Positions 1-7,171 of a DNA stretch of 57,443 nt are shown here, piece after piece. How positions within the stretch are numbered: position 1 is the stretch's first letter; the number at the start of each line of letters is the position of its first letter. Under the pieces are notes generated by a model. It searched no databases, had not been told where the DNA came from, and worked only from the letters and a program-made list of their open reading frames with translations. Made by a program: the position numbers and the translations under genes. The stretch is taken from positions 1 to 57,443 of the forward strand of contig CAZKZC010000001.1 in the NCBI GenBank assembly GCA_964557155.1. Reading direction: 5' to 3'. Origin of the DNA: JAHJSY01 sp964557155 (GTDB taxonomy: Bacteria > Patescibacteriota > Minisyncoccia > Minisyncoccales > GWA2-38-27).

Positions 1-1
1 T

Positions 2-1123
2 TATAGTGTTGGTAAAACAAAGTTAGCCATATTTAAAAAAGAGCCTGAAATTATTGAAGAGACCAACCAACTTGATTTCCAAGAACTTAAAGTCAACAAA
101 GACACGAACCTTAACCCTAAATATACTTTTGATTCTTTTGTTGTTGGTCCATTTAATGAATTACCTCATGCCGCCAGTATCGCTGTTTCCCAAAAACCCG
201 GTCTTGTCTATAATCCTCTTTTTATTTATGGAGGCGTTGGTCTGGGTAAAACTCATTTACTTCAAGCCATTGGAAATGAAATCAGCAAAACCCTTAAAAA
301 GAAAAAGATTGTATATATATCCTCTGAAAAATTCGCCTCGGAAGTTGTTTCAGCAATCAGGAATCACACGATGGAAGCATTTAAGGAAAAGTATCGATCT
401 ATGGATGTTTTAATTTTAGATGATATTCAATTCTTAGCTGGAAAAGAAAAAACTCAAGAGGAGTTCTTCCATGTTTTCAATGTCCTTTATGAAAACAATA
501 AACAAATTATACTTTCTTCAGATAGACCACCCAAAGCCATTAATTCTTTAGCTGAAAGATTGAGATCTCGTTTTGAGGGTGGAATGATTGCTGATGTTAG
601 CTCTCCAGACCTAGAAACAAGAATGGCTATTCTAAAAACAAAAGCCCAAGAGAAGAACGCTGACTTTCCTGATGAGGTTTATCAATATATTGCTTTCTCT
701 ATTCAGAAAAACATTAGAGAGTTAGAGGGAGCTTTAAATCGTTTGATTGTTCATCAGAAAATAAGTAATCAGAAAGTTGATCTTGAATTAACAAAAACCT
801 TATTCAAAAGCTTGCTTTCTTCTCCCAATAGAATTATAACGCCCAAGAAGATAGTTCAATGCGTTGTTGAGTTTTATGACCTTAAGGAGAGAGATTTGTT
901 GACATCTTCTAGAAAGAAAGAAATTGTTAAACCAAGACAGATAGCAATGTATTTATTAAGGGAAGAATTAAAAAGCTCTTTTCCTTTTATTGGTAGAAAG
1001 TTTAATGGAAAAGATCACACAACAGCCATCCACTCTTACAAGAAAATATGTCGATGTGTCCAGACAGATAAAAGATTAGAAGAAGAAATAGAGTTAATAA
1101 AAGAGAGGATACACACTAGTTAA
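2..1123 (+). CDS. dnaA: Chromosomal replication initiator DnaA (5' partial)
   Basis: Binds DnaA boxes at oriC, forms an ATP-dependent oligomer, opens the duplex and loads the helicase. The frame is open from base 2, so the N-terminal helicase-loading domain lies outside the window and about 373 residues remain. Seen: Walker A GGVGLGKTH around base 231, Walker B LILDDIQ around base 411, an AAA+ sensor region (LAERLRSRFEGG), and the C-terminal DNA-binding domain with the DnaA signature around GKDHTTAIHSYKKI (about base 1010). It is followed by a 173-bp gap with DnaA boxes and then dnaN, the classical origin order. A start at base 54 or 371 is wrong: the conserved ATPase core begins upstream of both in this frame. 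Confidence 0.97.
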   Translation, partial: YSVGKTKLAIFKKEPEIIEETNQLDFQELKVNKDTNLNPKYTFDSFVVGPFNELPHAASIAVSQKPGLVYNPLFIYGGVGLGKTHLLQAIGNEISKTLKKKKIVYISSEKFASEVVSAIRNHTMEAFKEKYRSMDVLILDDIQFLAGKEKTQEEFFHVFNVLYENNKQIILSSDRPPKAINSLAERLRSRFEGGMIADVSSPDLETRMAILKTKAQEKNADFPDEVYQYIAFSIQKNIRELEGALNRLIVHQKISNQKVDLELTKTLFKSLLSSPNRIITPKKIVQCVVEFYDLKERDLLTSSRKKEIVKPRQIAMYLLREELKSSFPFIGRKFNGKDHTTAIHSYKKICRCVQTDKRLEEEIELIKERIHTS

Positions 1124-1296
1124 AACACTTAATAAACTGTGGATAAAATCGGCTTAAAGTTTATCCACTAAAATAGACCCATTTTTTCCCAAGAATTTTA
1201 GACGCCTTATCCCCAATACAAACAAGTGTAAAATAAAACTTTTCCACAATACTAATAATAATAACAAGTTAAATATATTTATTAATTACTATTACT
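1124..1296. other. oriC-like region with DnaA boxes between dnaA and dnaN
   Basis: The dnaA-dnaN gap holds a perfect DnaA box on the minus strand (TGTGGATAA, 1138-1146), a one-mismatch box on the plus strand (TTATCCACT, 1161-1169) facing it, TTATCCCCA at 1207-1215 and TTTTCCACA at 1240-1248. Next comes a run of TAA triplets (about 1251-1262), which resembles DnaA-trio elements, and a very A+T-rich stretch up to the dnaN start that would suit duplex unwinding. Box matches are direct observation; origin function is inferred from position and family knowledge. Confidence 0.8.
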
Positions 1297-2427
1297 ATGA
1301 AATTATTAATTCCACAAGAGAAACTAAAACAAGGGTTAAATATTGTCGAAAGAATTTCATCTAAATCTCTAACTCTTCCAATATTAAACAATATTCTTAT
1401 CAATACAGAGAAAAACTTTCTTAGTTTGTCGGCTACTGATTTAGAGATTGGTGTTAGGTGGTGGGTTTTAAGCAAAGTAGAAAAACAAGGAAGCGTTACC
1501 ATCCCCTCTCGCCTATTGTCTAGTTTTGTGAACTTGCTTCCTAATAGTAATATTGCTCTTGAGAGTAAAAATAATAATTTGTCTGTAAAAAGTGATAATT
1601 ATAAAACAGAAATAAAAGGATTAAGCGCTGAAGAGTTTCCAATTATCCCAACCATTATTGATGGCGAGTCAATTTCTCTTGATAGTTTAGCTTTCTGTCG
1701 GGACTTAAATCAGGTGGCTGATATTCCTGTTCCCTCTACGACTAGACCAGAGATTTCAGGCATCTACTTTTCGTTTCAGAAAAACACAATTACCATAGCG
1801 GCTACAGATAGCTTTCGTCTTGGAGAGAAGAGAATTTTTCTTAAAAATAGTTCGTCTTTAACTAAGGAGTATTCCTTAATTCTTCCTCAAAAGACAATAA
1901 AAGAAATAATTAATATTTTTAACGAGAAACCAGGAGAGCTCAAAATGTATTTTTCACCGAATCAGATTATGTTTGAATGTCCGATGGAAGAAACCAGTCA
2001 TCCTCAAATTCAAATAATATCTAGGTTAATAGAGGGAGATTATCCTAATTATAAAGAAATTATTCCTAAAAAATATACCACCAGGTTAGTTTTAGATAGA
2101 AATGAATTTCTTAACCAAGTTAAGACAGCTAGTTTATTTAGTGGAAAGGTTAATGAGATAAAAATTAAAGTGGAGCCAAAATCTAAAAAAGTGAATATCT
2201 CAAGTCAGAGTTCTGAGCTTGGAGATCATCAATCATTTATAGCGGGAAAAGTAGAAGGAGAGCCAGTAGAAATTTCATTTAATCATAGGTTTTTATTAGA
2301 TGGCTTGCAAAGCATTAAAACCTCTGAAGTTATTTTTGAATTAAATAATGATTCTGGTCCAGGAGTATTAAAATCCCCAAATGACGAAACATATCTCTAT
2401 GTCGTCATGCCCATCAAAGCCACTTGA
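1297..2427 (+). CDS. dnaN: DNA polymerase III sliding clamp, beta subunit
   Basis: Ring-shaped processivity clamp of the replicative polymerase. The 376-residue length matches the family (about 365-380). The N-terminus MKLLIPQEKLKQGL and the SLTLPILNNILI and LSLSATDLEIG segments are typical of domain 1, and the C-terminus ends in the canonical YVVMPIK. It lies just downstream of dnaA and the DnaA boxes. No Shine-Dalgarno sequence precedes the ATG, only A+T-rich DNA. The TGA stop overlaps the -35 box of the next transcription unit. Confidence 0.97.
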   Translation: MKLLIPQEKLKQGLNIVERISSKSLTLPILNNILINTEKNFLSLSATDLEIGVRWWVLSKVEKQGSVTIPSRLLSSFVNLLPNSNIALESKNNNLSVKSDNYKTEIKGLSAEEFPIIPTIIDGESISLDSLAFCRDLNQVADIPVPSTTRPEISGIYFSFQKNTITIAATDSFRLGEKRIFLKNSSSLTKEYSLILPQKTIKEIINIFNEKPGELKMYFSPNQIMFECPMEETSHPQIQIISRLIEGDYPNYKEIIPKKYTTRLVLDRNEFLNQVKTASLFSGKVNEIKIKVEPKSKKVNISSQSSELGDHQSFIAGKVEGEPVEISFNHRFLLDGLQSIKTSEVIFELNNDSGPGVLKSPNDETYLYVVMPIKAT

Positions 2428-2452
2428 CAAATATATTATTGCATGATATAAT
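2424..2452 (+). promoter_or_regulatory. Consensus sigma70 promoter for the small membrane gene
   Basis: TTGACA (2424-2429), 17-bp spacer, TATAAT (2447-2452): a perfect housekeeping promoter whose -35 box overlaps the dnaN stop codon. The predicted transcript has a leader of about 45 nt with a purine-rich AAGGGA before the ATG at 2506. Confidence 0.85.
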
Positions 2453-2505
2453 GGAACCATTGAAAATAAAATAAACAAGCAAAAGTTTTTCAGAAAGGGA
2501 AAAGA

Positions 2506-2757
2506 ATGACCGAAAAAAGAATGAAACAGTGGCTTTTGTGTGCTATAGTAATTTATTTTCTAGGCGTTGCAACGGGAGCGACATTCAAGGTGGTTTACAC
2601 ACAAGCACAAATCACCAAAGTTTCTGAGCCGGAAGTCTCCGACACATATGTTATGGAACTTCTTGAAATGCCCCCTAGCGAAGAGCAGGATGCCGAGATA
2701 GCAATGACTATGGCTCGCATCATGGATGATGCAAACGAGCCAAATGTGGGGCAATGA
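2506..2757 (+). CDS. Small single-pass membrane protein of unknown function
   Basis: 83 residues; not recognised. A short basic N-terminus (MTEKRMKQW) is followed by one hydrophobic segment (about residues 9-30, LLCAIVIYFLGVATGATF) and an acidic tail (about 45-80) predicted outside the membrane. The gene is a self-contained unit: consensus promoter, AAGGGA ribosome site and a strong terminator directly downstream. This layout differs from the leaderless or Shine-Dalgarno-free genes nearby. Minus-strand ORFs over the same span are shadows. Confidence 0.7.
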   Translation: MTEKRMKQWLLCAIVIYFLGVATGATFKVVYTQAQITKVSEPEVSDTYVMELLEMPPSEEQDAEIAMTMARIMDDANEPNVGQ

Positions 2758-2798
2758 AAAAACAAAAGGATGGGTGGTAACCTCACCCATTTCACAAC

Positions 2799-2836
2799 AA
2801 GGCAGTGAGTTGACAAAACTCCCTGCCTTTTTTCTT
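2799..2836 (+). terminator. Rho-independent terminator
   Basis: The arms AAGGCAG (with GAGTT inside) and AACTC (with CTGCCTT) pair around a short loop, followed by a T-rich run. It closes the 2506-2757 unit. Confidence 0.85.
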
Positions 2837-2850
2837 TCCCTTTTTAAAAT

Positions 2851-2881
2851 AAATCCGTCTAGGTCGGACCTAGACGGATTT
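2851..2881. repeat. Perfect palindrome (15+1+15), GTC-G-GAC core
   Basis: The arms AAATCCGTCTAGGTC and its exact reverse complement flank a single G. The outer AATCCGTC/GACGGATT is shared with the hairpin at 3411-3439, so the two bracket hicBA. It belongs to the GTC-S-GAC-centred palindromes also seen at 26196, 39641 and 41276, and may also terminate hicBA on the minus strand. Confidence 0.85.
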
Positions 2882-2882
2882 T

Positions 2883-3128
2883 CTATTCGTTATAGAAATG
2901 AGATTTTAAATTGTCTTCGGGGATATATTTTAATGATTGGCGATAGATAGCTTTGAGGGTTCCTTTGTCTAATTCGGGATGATTGGGTATTGTTAGCGTT
3001 TGTTTCGTTTTATCAGATTTAATTCGTGATAATTTAACATGACTACCTTTTTGAAGAGCAATAACAAAACCAAAAGATGAAAGTATTTTTATTACATCTT
3101 GCCCTGATAAAACTTTCAACTTAGGCAT
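2883..3128 (-). CDS. hicA: HicA-type mRNA interferase toxin
   Basis: 81 residues starting MPKLKVLSGQDVIKIL. The dsRBD-like fold and conserved glycine-histidine motif (KGSHVKL, the family's catalytic His) identify a YcfA/HicA toxin, an RNase that cleaves mRNA when its antitoxin is depleted. The start at 3128 is chosen because it matches the family N-terminus; an upstream in-frame ATG at 3143 would add five residues. It overlaps the end of hicB by 8 bp, which supports translational coupling. Here the antitoxin gene comes first, whereas many hic loci have hicA first. Confidence 0.88.
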   Translation of the reverse strand: MPKLKVLSGQDVIKILSSFGFVIALQKGSHVKLSRIKSDKTKQTLTIPNHPELDKGTLKAIYRQSLKYIPEDNLKSHFYNE

Positions 3129-3348
3129 AAACCTGAGAATCAAGTTCTAAATTTGCTAAAATAGATGGTTGAGGAGCCAAATCAAAATCTGTTAGATCTT
3201 CATTTTCTAATTGAAGAGCAATAGCTTCTTTTAGATTAACAATAAGTTCATCAAGAGTTTTTGCTTGAGTAACAACCGGTAAATCAACAGATTCACCAAT
3301 ATAATATTTATCTCCTTTATATATACGGACTTGAATAATCTTTTTCAT
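3121..3348 (-). CDS. hicB: HicB-like antitoxin
   Basis: 75 residues with the partial RNase H-like fold of HicB antitoxins: an N-terminal YYIGESVDLPVVTQAKTL strand-turn followed by DELIVNLKEAIALQLE helix. It neutralises HicA by direct binding. It is short and has no obvious C-terminal DNA-binding domain, so autoregulation may be weak or need another factor. The minus-strand -10 box ends 7 nt before the ATG, so the mRNA should be leaderless. Confidence 0.85.
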   Translation of the reverse strand: MKKIIQVRIYKGDKYYIGESVDLPVVTQAKTLDELIVNLKEAIALQLENEDLTDFDLAPQPSILANLELDSQVYA

Positions 3349-3355
3349 ATGTTTT

Positions 3356-3384
3356 ATTATATCATAATTAAAGGATTAAAGCAA
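3356..3384 (-). promoter_or_regulatory. Leaderless-type promoter of hicBA
   Basis: On the minus strand: TTGCTT (3384-3379), 17-bp spacer, TATAAT (3361-3356), then 7 nt to the hicB ATG at 3348. Transcription would start at or next to the start codon. Confidence 0.75.
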
Positions 3385-3410
3385 AATAATCTCAATAATC
3401 CTAGTTTATG

Positions 3411-3439
3411 AATCCGTCGAGGACGGGCCTCGACGGATT
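3411..3439. repeat. Palindromic hairpin, second flank of hicBA
   Basis: AATCCGTCGAGG and its exact complement CCTCGACGGATT around a 5-nt loop. The outer eight bases equal those at 2851-2881. The central 15 bp (CGAGGACGGGCCTCG) are the exact reverse complement of the pnp terminator core near 19598-19612. Confidence 0.8.
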
Positions 3440-3475
3440 TTATGTGACATTTTAACACAACTACAACAATAAAGT

Positions 3476-3504
3476 TTGACAAATATATGGATATGTGATA
3501 CAAT
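3476..3504 (+). promoter_or_regulatory. Promoter of the band-7 gene
   Basis: TTGACA (3476-3481), 17-bp spacer, TACAAT (3499-3504). A leader of about 65 nt ends in an AAAGGA Shine-Dalgarno site just before the ATG at 3576. Confidence 0.8.
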
Positions 3505-3575
3505 TAGAGCATTAAAAAATTTAGATCATTGGCAAGTTAATATTAAACTGAAACTGAATTTGAAAGGATAGAAAA

Positions 3576-4700
3576 ATGGTAGAACAACAGAACAATCAAA
3601 AAGAACAGCAAGAAGAAAATCGGCCAGGGAGACGAGCAACGGCACAAATAGAAGCAATAAAGAGAGATATGGAAAAAGCTACAAAAACGGTAAATCTGTT
3701 AATCAAAATTATTGTATTTGTGGCTGGGGTTTGTTTAATGCTTGGATGTATTTGTTTTCTTTTCGGGCAATGGATTGTTGGCTGTGTCTTTTGCACTCCC
3801 GCGGTCACGGTGTTGTTTCTTTTTCTTGGCGGATTAATGGTCGTTGGGCCTGAAGAGAGATTCTTGATAGAATTTTTGGGACGAGCATATTGCGTCAAGA
3901 ATCCTGGCTTAAGATGGGTTTCCCCCGTATTAATGCGCAAAAGGATGGTCGCTTATACTTGGAAACAACCAGTTGATTTGTTTCCTGAGAGGCGATATCC
4001 TAACGGAGTGCATATTGATCTTAAAAAAGGTGGAAAAACTCAATTAGTTGAACCTATTTTATGGGTTCGGATGGATGGCGTTGGGACAGATCTAGAAGAC
4101 GAAAGTGTACTCCGAATGGCCTACAGTGTTGATGACTGGAAAGAGGCAGTGACAGAAGGCGGAGAAGATGCCCTACGAACCTGTCTTAACAATCTCATGG
4201 TTGAAGAAGTGCTTTCTGCTACACACGACTCTAGTAGAGCATCGTGGTGGGAGGCAGTGAGAGAGAACTTTCCAGCACTGGAAGAGGCCATTAAGAGTTA
4301 TGGTCTAGTGCCAGTCAGCCTAACCATCAGTGATTTCAATTGGGACCCAGCAGTTGTAGCATCAAGACAGAAAGTTTTTGAAGAGGAAAGGTCGATTGCA
4401 ATTGCTGAGCTTAGCAAAGAAGCTTCAAAAGACGAAATTGGTCAGAAGGCCTTAGAGATAGGTGGTCTATATGGGGTGATGGCCAAACTCTTGATGCAGA
4501 AACAATATGGCGGACATACAGAAGAGGAGGCCAAAAGGGTTGCCAAAGAGCTTGTTATCTACTTCAAGGGAGCAGATACAGGAACTATAACTCATCTGCA
4601 GGGGGGTGGCGACTTATCACCACTTCTTACAGGTATTCTTGCTTTGATGCGTGGTAGTCGTAGAGAAGAAAATAGTCCTTCTCTTCTGCCTCCCGCTTAA
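3576..4700 (+). CDS. SPFH/band-7-like membrane protein
   Basis: 374 residues. The charged N-terminus (about 1-45) is followed by two adjacent hydrophobic segments (about 46-70 and 72-92), then a band-7/prohibitin-like module (EERFLIEFLGRAYCVKNPGLRWV, about 95-270) and a C-terminal helical region with FEEERSIAIAELSKEASK typical of SPFH oligomerisation segments. Such proteins form membrane scaffolds; the partner here is unknown. It is monocistronic, with a good promoter, a clear Shine-Dalgarno site and a strong terminator. Codon use looks more G+C-rich than in neighbouring genes, which may reflect transfer or high expression. The SPFH assignment is by sequence pattern only. Confidence 0.75.
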   Translation: MVEQQNNQKEQQEENRPGRRATAQIEAIKRDMEKATKTVNLLIKIIVFVAGVCLMLGCICFLFGQWIVGCVFCTPAVTVLFLFLGGLMVVGPEERFLIEFLGRAYCVKNPGLRWVSPVLMRKRMVAYTWKQPVDLFPERRYPNGVHIDLKKGGKTQLVEPILWVRMDGVGTDLEDESVLRMAYSVDDWKEAVTEGGEDALRTCLNNLMVEEVLSATHDSSRASWWEAVRENFPALEEAIKSYGLVPVSLTISDFNWDPAVVASRQKVFEEERSIAIAELSKEASKDEIGQKALEIGGLYGVMAKLLMQKQYGGHTEEEAKRVAKELVIYFKGADTGTITHLQGGGDLSPLLTGILALMRGSRREENSPSLLPPA

Positions 4701-4723
4701 CGAAAAAAGAATTTAAAAATCTT

Positions 4724-4751
4724 AAAGGGATCACCTCGGTGGTCCCTTTTT
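4724..4751 (+). terminator. Rho-independent terminator
   Basis: Stem AAAGGGATCACC / GGTGGTCCCTTT with one G-U pair and a two-base loop, followed by TTTTT. It ends the band-7 unit and lies in front of the converging surface operon. Confidence 0.9.
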
Positions 4752-4764
4752 ATTTTATCTTAAA

Positions 4765-7161
4765 TTATCCAAATATAATTATATCTGCTTGTTCTCGTGA
4801 TGTAAATCCTTTTATTCTTTCGTCAGGCCACCCCATTTTTCTTAATTTATCTATCTGACTGTCTGTTAGTATTGGATTTATTTTTGCTTGCTTTCCCGTT
4901 GTAGGTGTTTTTGTTTTTTTGCTACCTCCTGCTCCCGTTGTAGGTGTTGGTTTTACATTTACTTTTTGTCCGAGAGGTCCCATTCCGAGTCCGATTGCTG
5001 GCGAGCTTGGTGGCGTGTTGAGAGATGAATCATCCGAATCACCTTGTGGTATAAAGTTCATCTTTCTCCAACCAGTCTTTTTAAATCGATCGTCTTCTAC
5101 AGAGACAAAATACTTGCGATCACCAAAGTTTTCTTTAATATGCTTGTCAAATTCTCTCCATGCTTTTTTATGATCTGCGGTTTCAGTCGAAACTCCTGTT
5201 TCGTCATCTATTATGTCTGCTAATAATTCTGCGATCTTACTTTCGCTTAAGTCTGATTTGCCCAAAATAGATTTCTTATTTCCTCTAACAAAATCAGAAA
5301 ACATCTCATCCATGGTTTTAAGTTGGGTATCTTGACCATTCTTAATTTGACGATTAACTTGTAATTGTCTGTCTCTATCAAGGTGAGCCATGACTCCACC
5401 TGTAACCTTTTGGCTTTTAAGACTTTCAGGTTCCCAATCTTTAAGATGGTCTCTAGCTTCTGTAACAGCTTTATTCACGGCAACTTGGGCAGAAGCCATC
5501 TGTGGCTTGCCATCTTTGTCTAATCTGCCATAACTTCCAATGTTTTTCTCGTATGCTACTTCGGCTAAACGAGGATCTCTTCTTAATATTGATCCTAGCT
5601 TGCCTGAGTTGTTAGCATCCACGAGGATAGGAGCCATGATTCTTTTAAAATCTTTGTCGCTTGTTATTTCTTCATCATTCATGTCTTTCCATTTCTTGCC
5701 TCCTGCCCCCTTGCCAATTTTTCTTTTAAAAGCTTCGAAGAGGTCTTGAGAATCATTTTGTGCCAACAGTTGAGAGTACCATCCTGTGGCTTCTGCTCCC
5801 TTAATCTTTTCGTTTGCTAATTCGTCACCTATCACCGCGCCAGAGTTTCCTTTGGCATCCTCCATTCCCTTGTCTATAGTAGGTTTTAAATTGCCAAATT
5901 CTTTAAGTTTTTTTGGAGCTGCCCACTTAGAGATGGCAAAGGGCTTAAACCTGCCTCCAGCAGTTGGCGACCAGTTACCTAATTTTATCATTCTAGAATA
6001 TACACCACCAGCAGTTTTTCTTGCCATTCCTTCGACTGTAGGCTTTAAACCTCTTCCTATCTTTTTAGCAGTTGTCCCTGGCATTCTGGCTACTCCCCTG
6101 CCCACTCTTCCAAATGTTTTTGCATGGCTCCATTTACCTGCCCTTATTGCTGCCGATGAACCCATGGCGGTAGTTTTAAGAGCGATAAAGAAACCAAAAT
6201 AAATCATGGCGATTATTACAAAATAAGGAATAATGTTATCAAGAAAGCCTGTTAGGGGTGCGTCTAGTCCCGGTGCCTTTAGGTTCGCCCTGATTGTCTC
6301 ATTTAAAACTGTTGCAGATCGTATTGCTAGGTAGAGGAAAAATGCTAAAGGTATTCCAATAATTGACCATTGAATAAGTTGTTTCCACCATAAATCCCAA
6401 AAACTCTTGGTAGAGGGGAGTATCCACGAAACAAGAGCTAAAGGAGATAAAATAACTAAAATCCAAATAGCAACATATCTAAACAAGAAAATAAACGCAA
6501 AAAGAAAAAAGGCAAAACCAATAGAAATATTTAATATTATCATTGTTGACCCTTTAGCCATTAGAGATCCTTTCGTTGATAAAGACCCAAAGGTAATTTT
6601 TACTAAATCGCTAAATATATCTCCTATATCAATACCCGTTAATATGCCAGAAACTCCTTGGCCTATTCCTGCTAGGAAAAAATGCATAACAATATTTGTA
6701 GCATCAACAATTAATCCACAGATGACAGGGGCAAAGTTTACTAGCAGAGCAACAATAACTAATTTTATAAAGGTCTTTTTGGTTCCGTACTCTCTTATTT
6801 GTAAACTAATAGCTATAGCAATGAAAACTAAAGCAACCACTAATCCTAAATTAACAAAGTTTTTAGTAATGTCTAGCCCAATTCTAATAATTTCATTCCT
6901 TGCTGGGTCAGTATAACTTAAACTCATAAAACCAGGACTAGTCACCCAATTAAGAAGAGCTCCGGTAATTTTGGCAAATAAATTTGTAAGAAGAACGGTT
7001 ACGCCCATAAAAATTCCTATCTGTGATGATGGTAAAGCCGTGAGAATGCCCATGAAGCTCACATCCAGGGCAACAGTTTTTAAGGGAAATAAAAGTAAGG
7101 CAAAAACAGAACTCAACGTAATCAATATTTTTTTATTATTTGAATAAAGTTTTTTGAACAT
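4765..7161 (-). CDS. VirB6/TrbL-like polytopic membrane protein
   Basis: 798 residues. The N-terminal ~340 residues hold a signal-like segment (about 12-33) and roughly six further membrane segments, including RYVAIWILVILSPLALVSWI followed by a Trp-rich WDLWWKQLIQW loop. This resembles VirB6/TrbL-type inner-membrane channel proteins of type IV secretion. The remaining ~450 residues are a basic, then low-complexity region ending in a SPAIGLGMGPLG and threonine-rich tail, presumably cytoplasmic. It is the last gene of a four-gene operon whose other members carry pilin domains. No VirB4 or VirD4 ATPase lies in the window. The VirB6 link is an inference from topology and context. Confidence 0.7.
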   Translation of the reverse strand: MFKKLYSNNKKILITLSSVFALLLFPLKTVALDVSFMGILTALPSSQIGIFMGVTVLLTNLFAKITGALLNWVTSPGFMSLSYTDPARNEIIRIGLDITKNFVNLGLVVALVFIAIAISLQIREYGTKKTFIKLVIVALLVNFAPVICGLIVDATNIVMHFFLAGIGQGVSGILTGIDIGDIFSDLVKITFGSLSTKGSLMAKGSTMIILNISIGFAFFLFAFIFLFRYVAIWILVILSPLALVSWILPSTKSFWDLWWKQLIQWSIIGIPLAFFLYLAIRSATVLNETIRANLKAPGLDAPLTGFLDNIIPYFVIIAMIYFGFFIALKTTAMGSSAAIRAGKWSHAKTFGRVGRGVARMPGTTAKKIGRGLKPTVEGMARKTAGGVYSRMIKLGNWSPTAGGRFKPFAISKWAAPKKLKEFGNLKPTIDKGMEDAKGNSGAVIGDELANEKIKGAEATGWYSQLLAQNDSQDLFEAFKRKIGKGAGGKKWKDMNDEEITSDKDFKRIMAPILVDANNSGKLGSILRRDPRLAEVAYEKNIGSYGRLDKDGKPQMASAQVAVNKAVTEARDHLKDWEPESLKSQKVTGGVMAHLDRDRQLQVNRQIKNGQDTQLKTMDEMFSDFVRGNKKSILGKSDLSESKIAELLADIIDDETGVSTETADHKKAWREFDKHIKENFGDRKYFVSVEDDRFKKTGWRKMNFIPQGDSDDSSLNTPPSSPAIGLGMGPLGQKVNVKPTPTTGAGGSKKTKTPTTGKQAKINPILTDSQIDKLRKMGWPDERIKGFTSREQADIIIFG

Positions 7162-7171
7162 AAGACGTTTT

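Noticed and set aside
54..413. 119-residue ORF in the dnaA region
   Set aside because: Out of frame with the DnaA ATPase motifs, which run uninterrupted from base 2.
5786..6916. Long plus-strand ORFs (138 and 169 residues) over the VirB6-like gene
   Set aside because: Mirror images of hydrophobic codons on the other strand; no start signals, and the minus-strand operon is far better supported.
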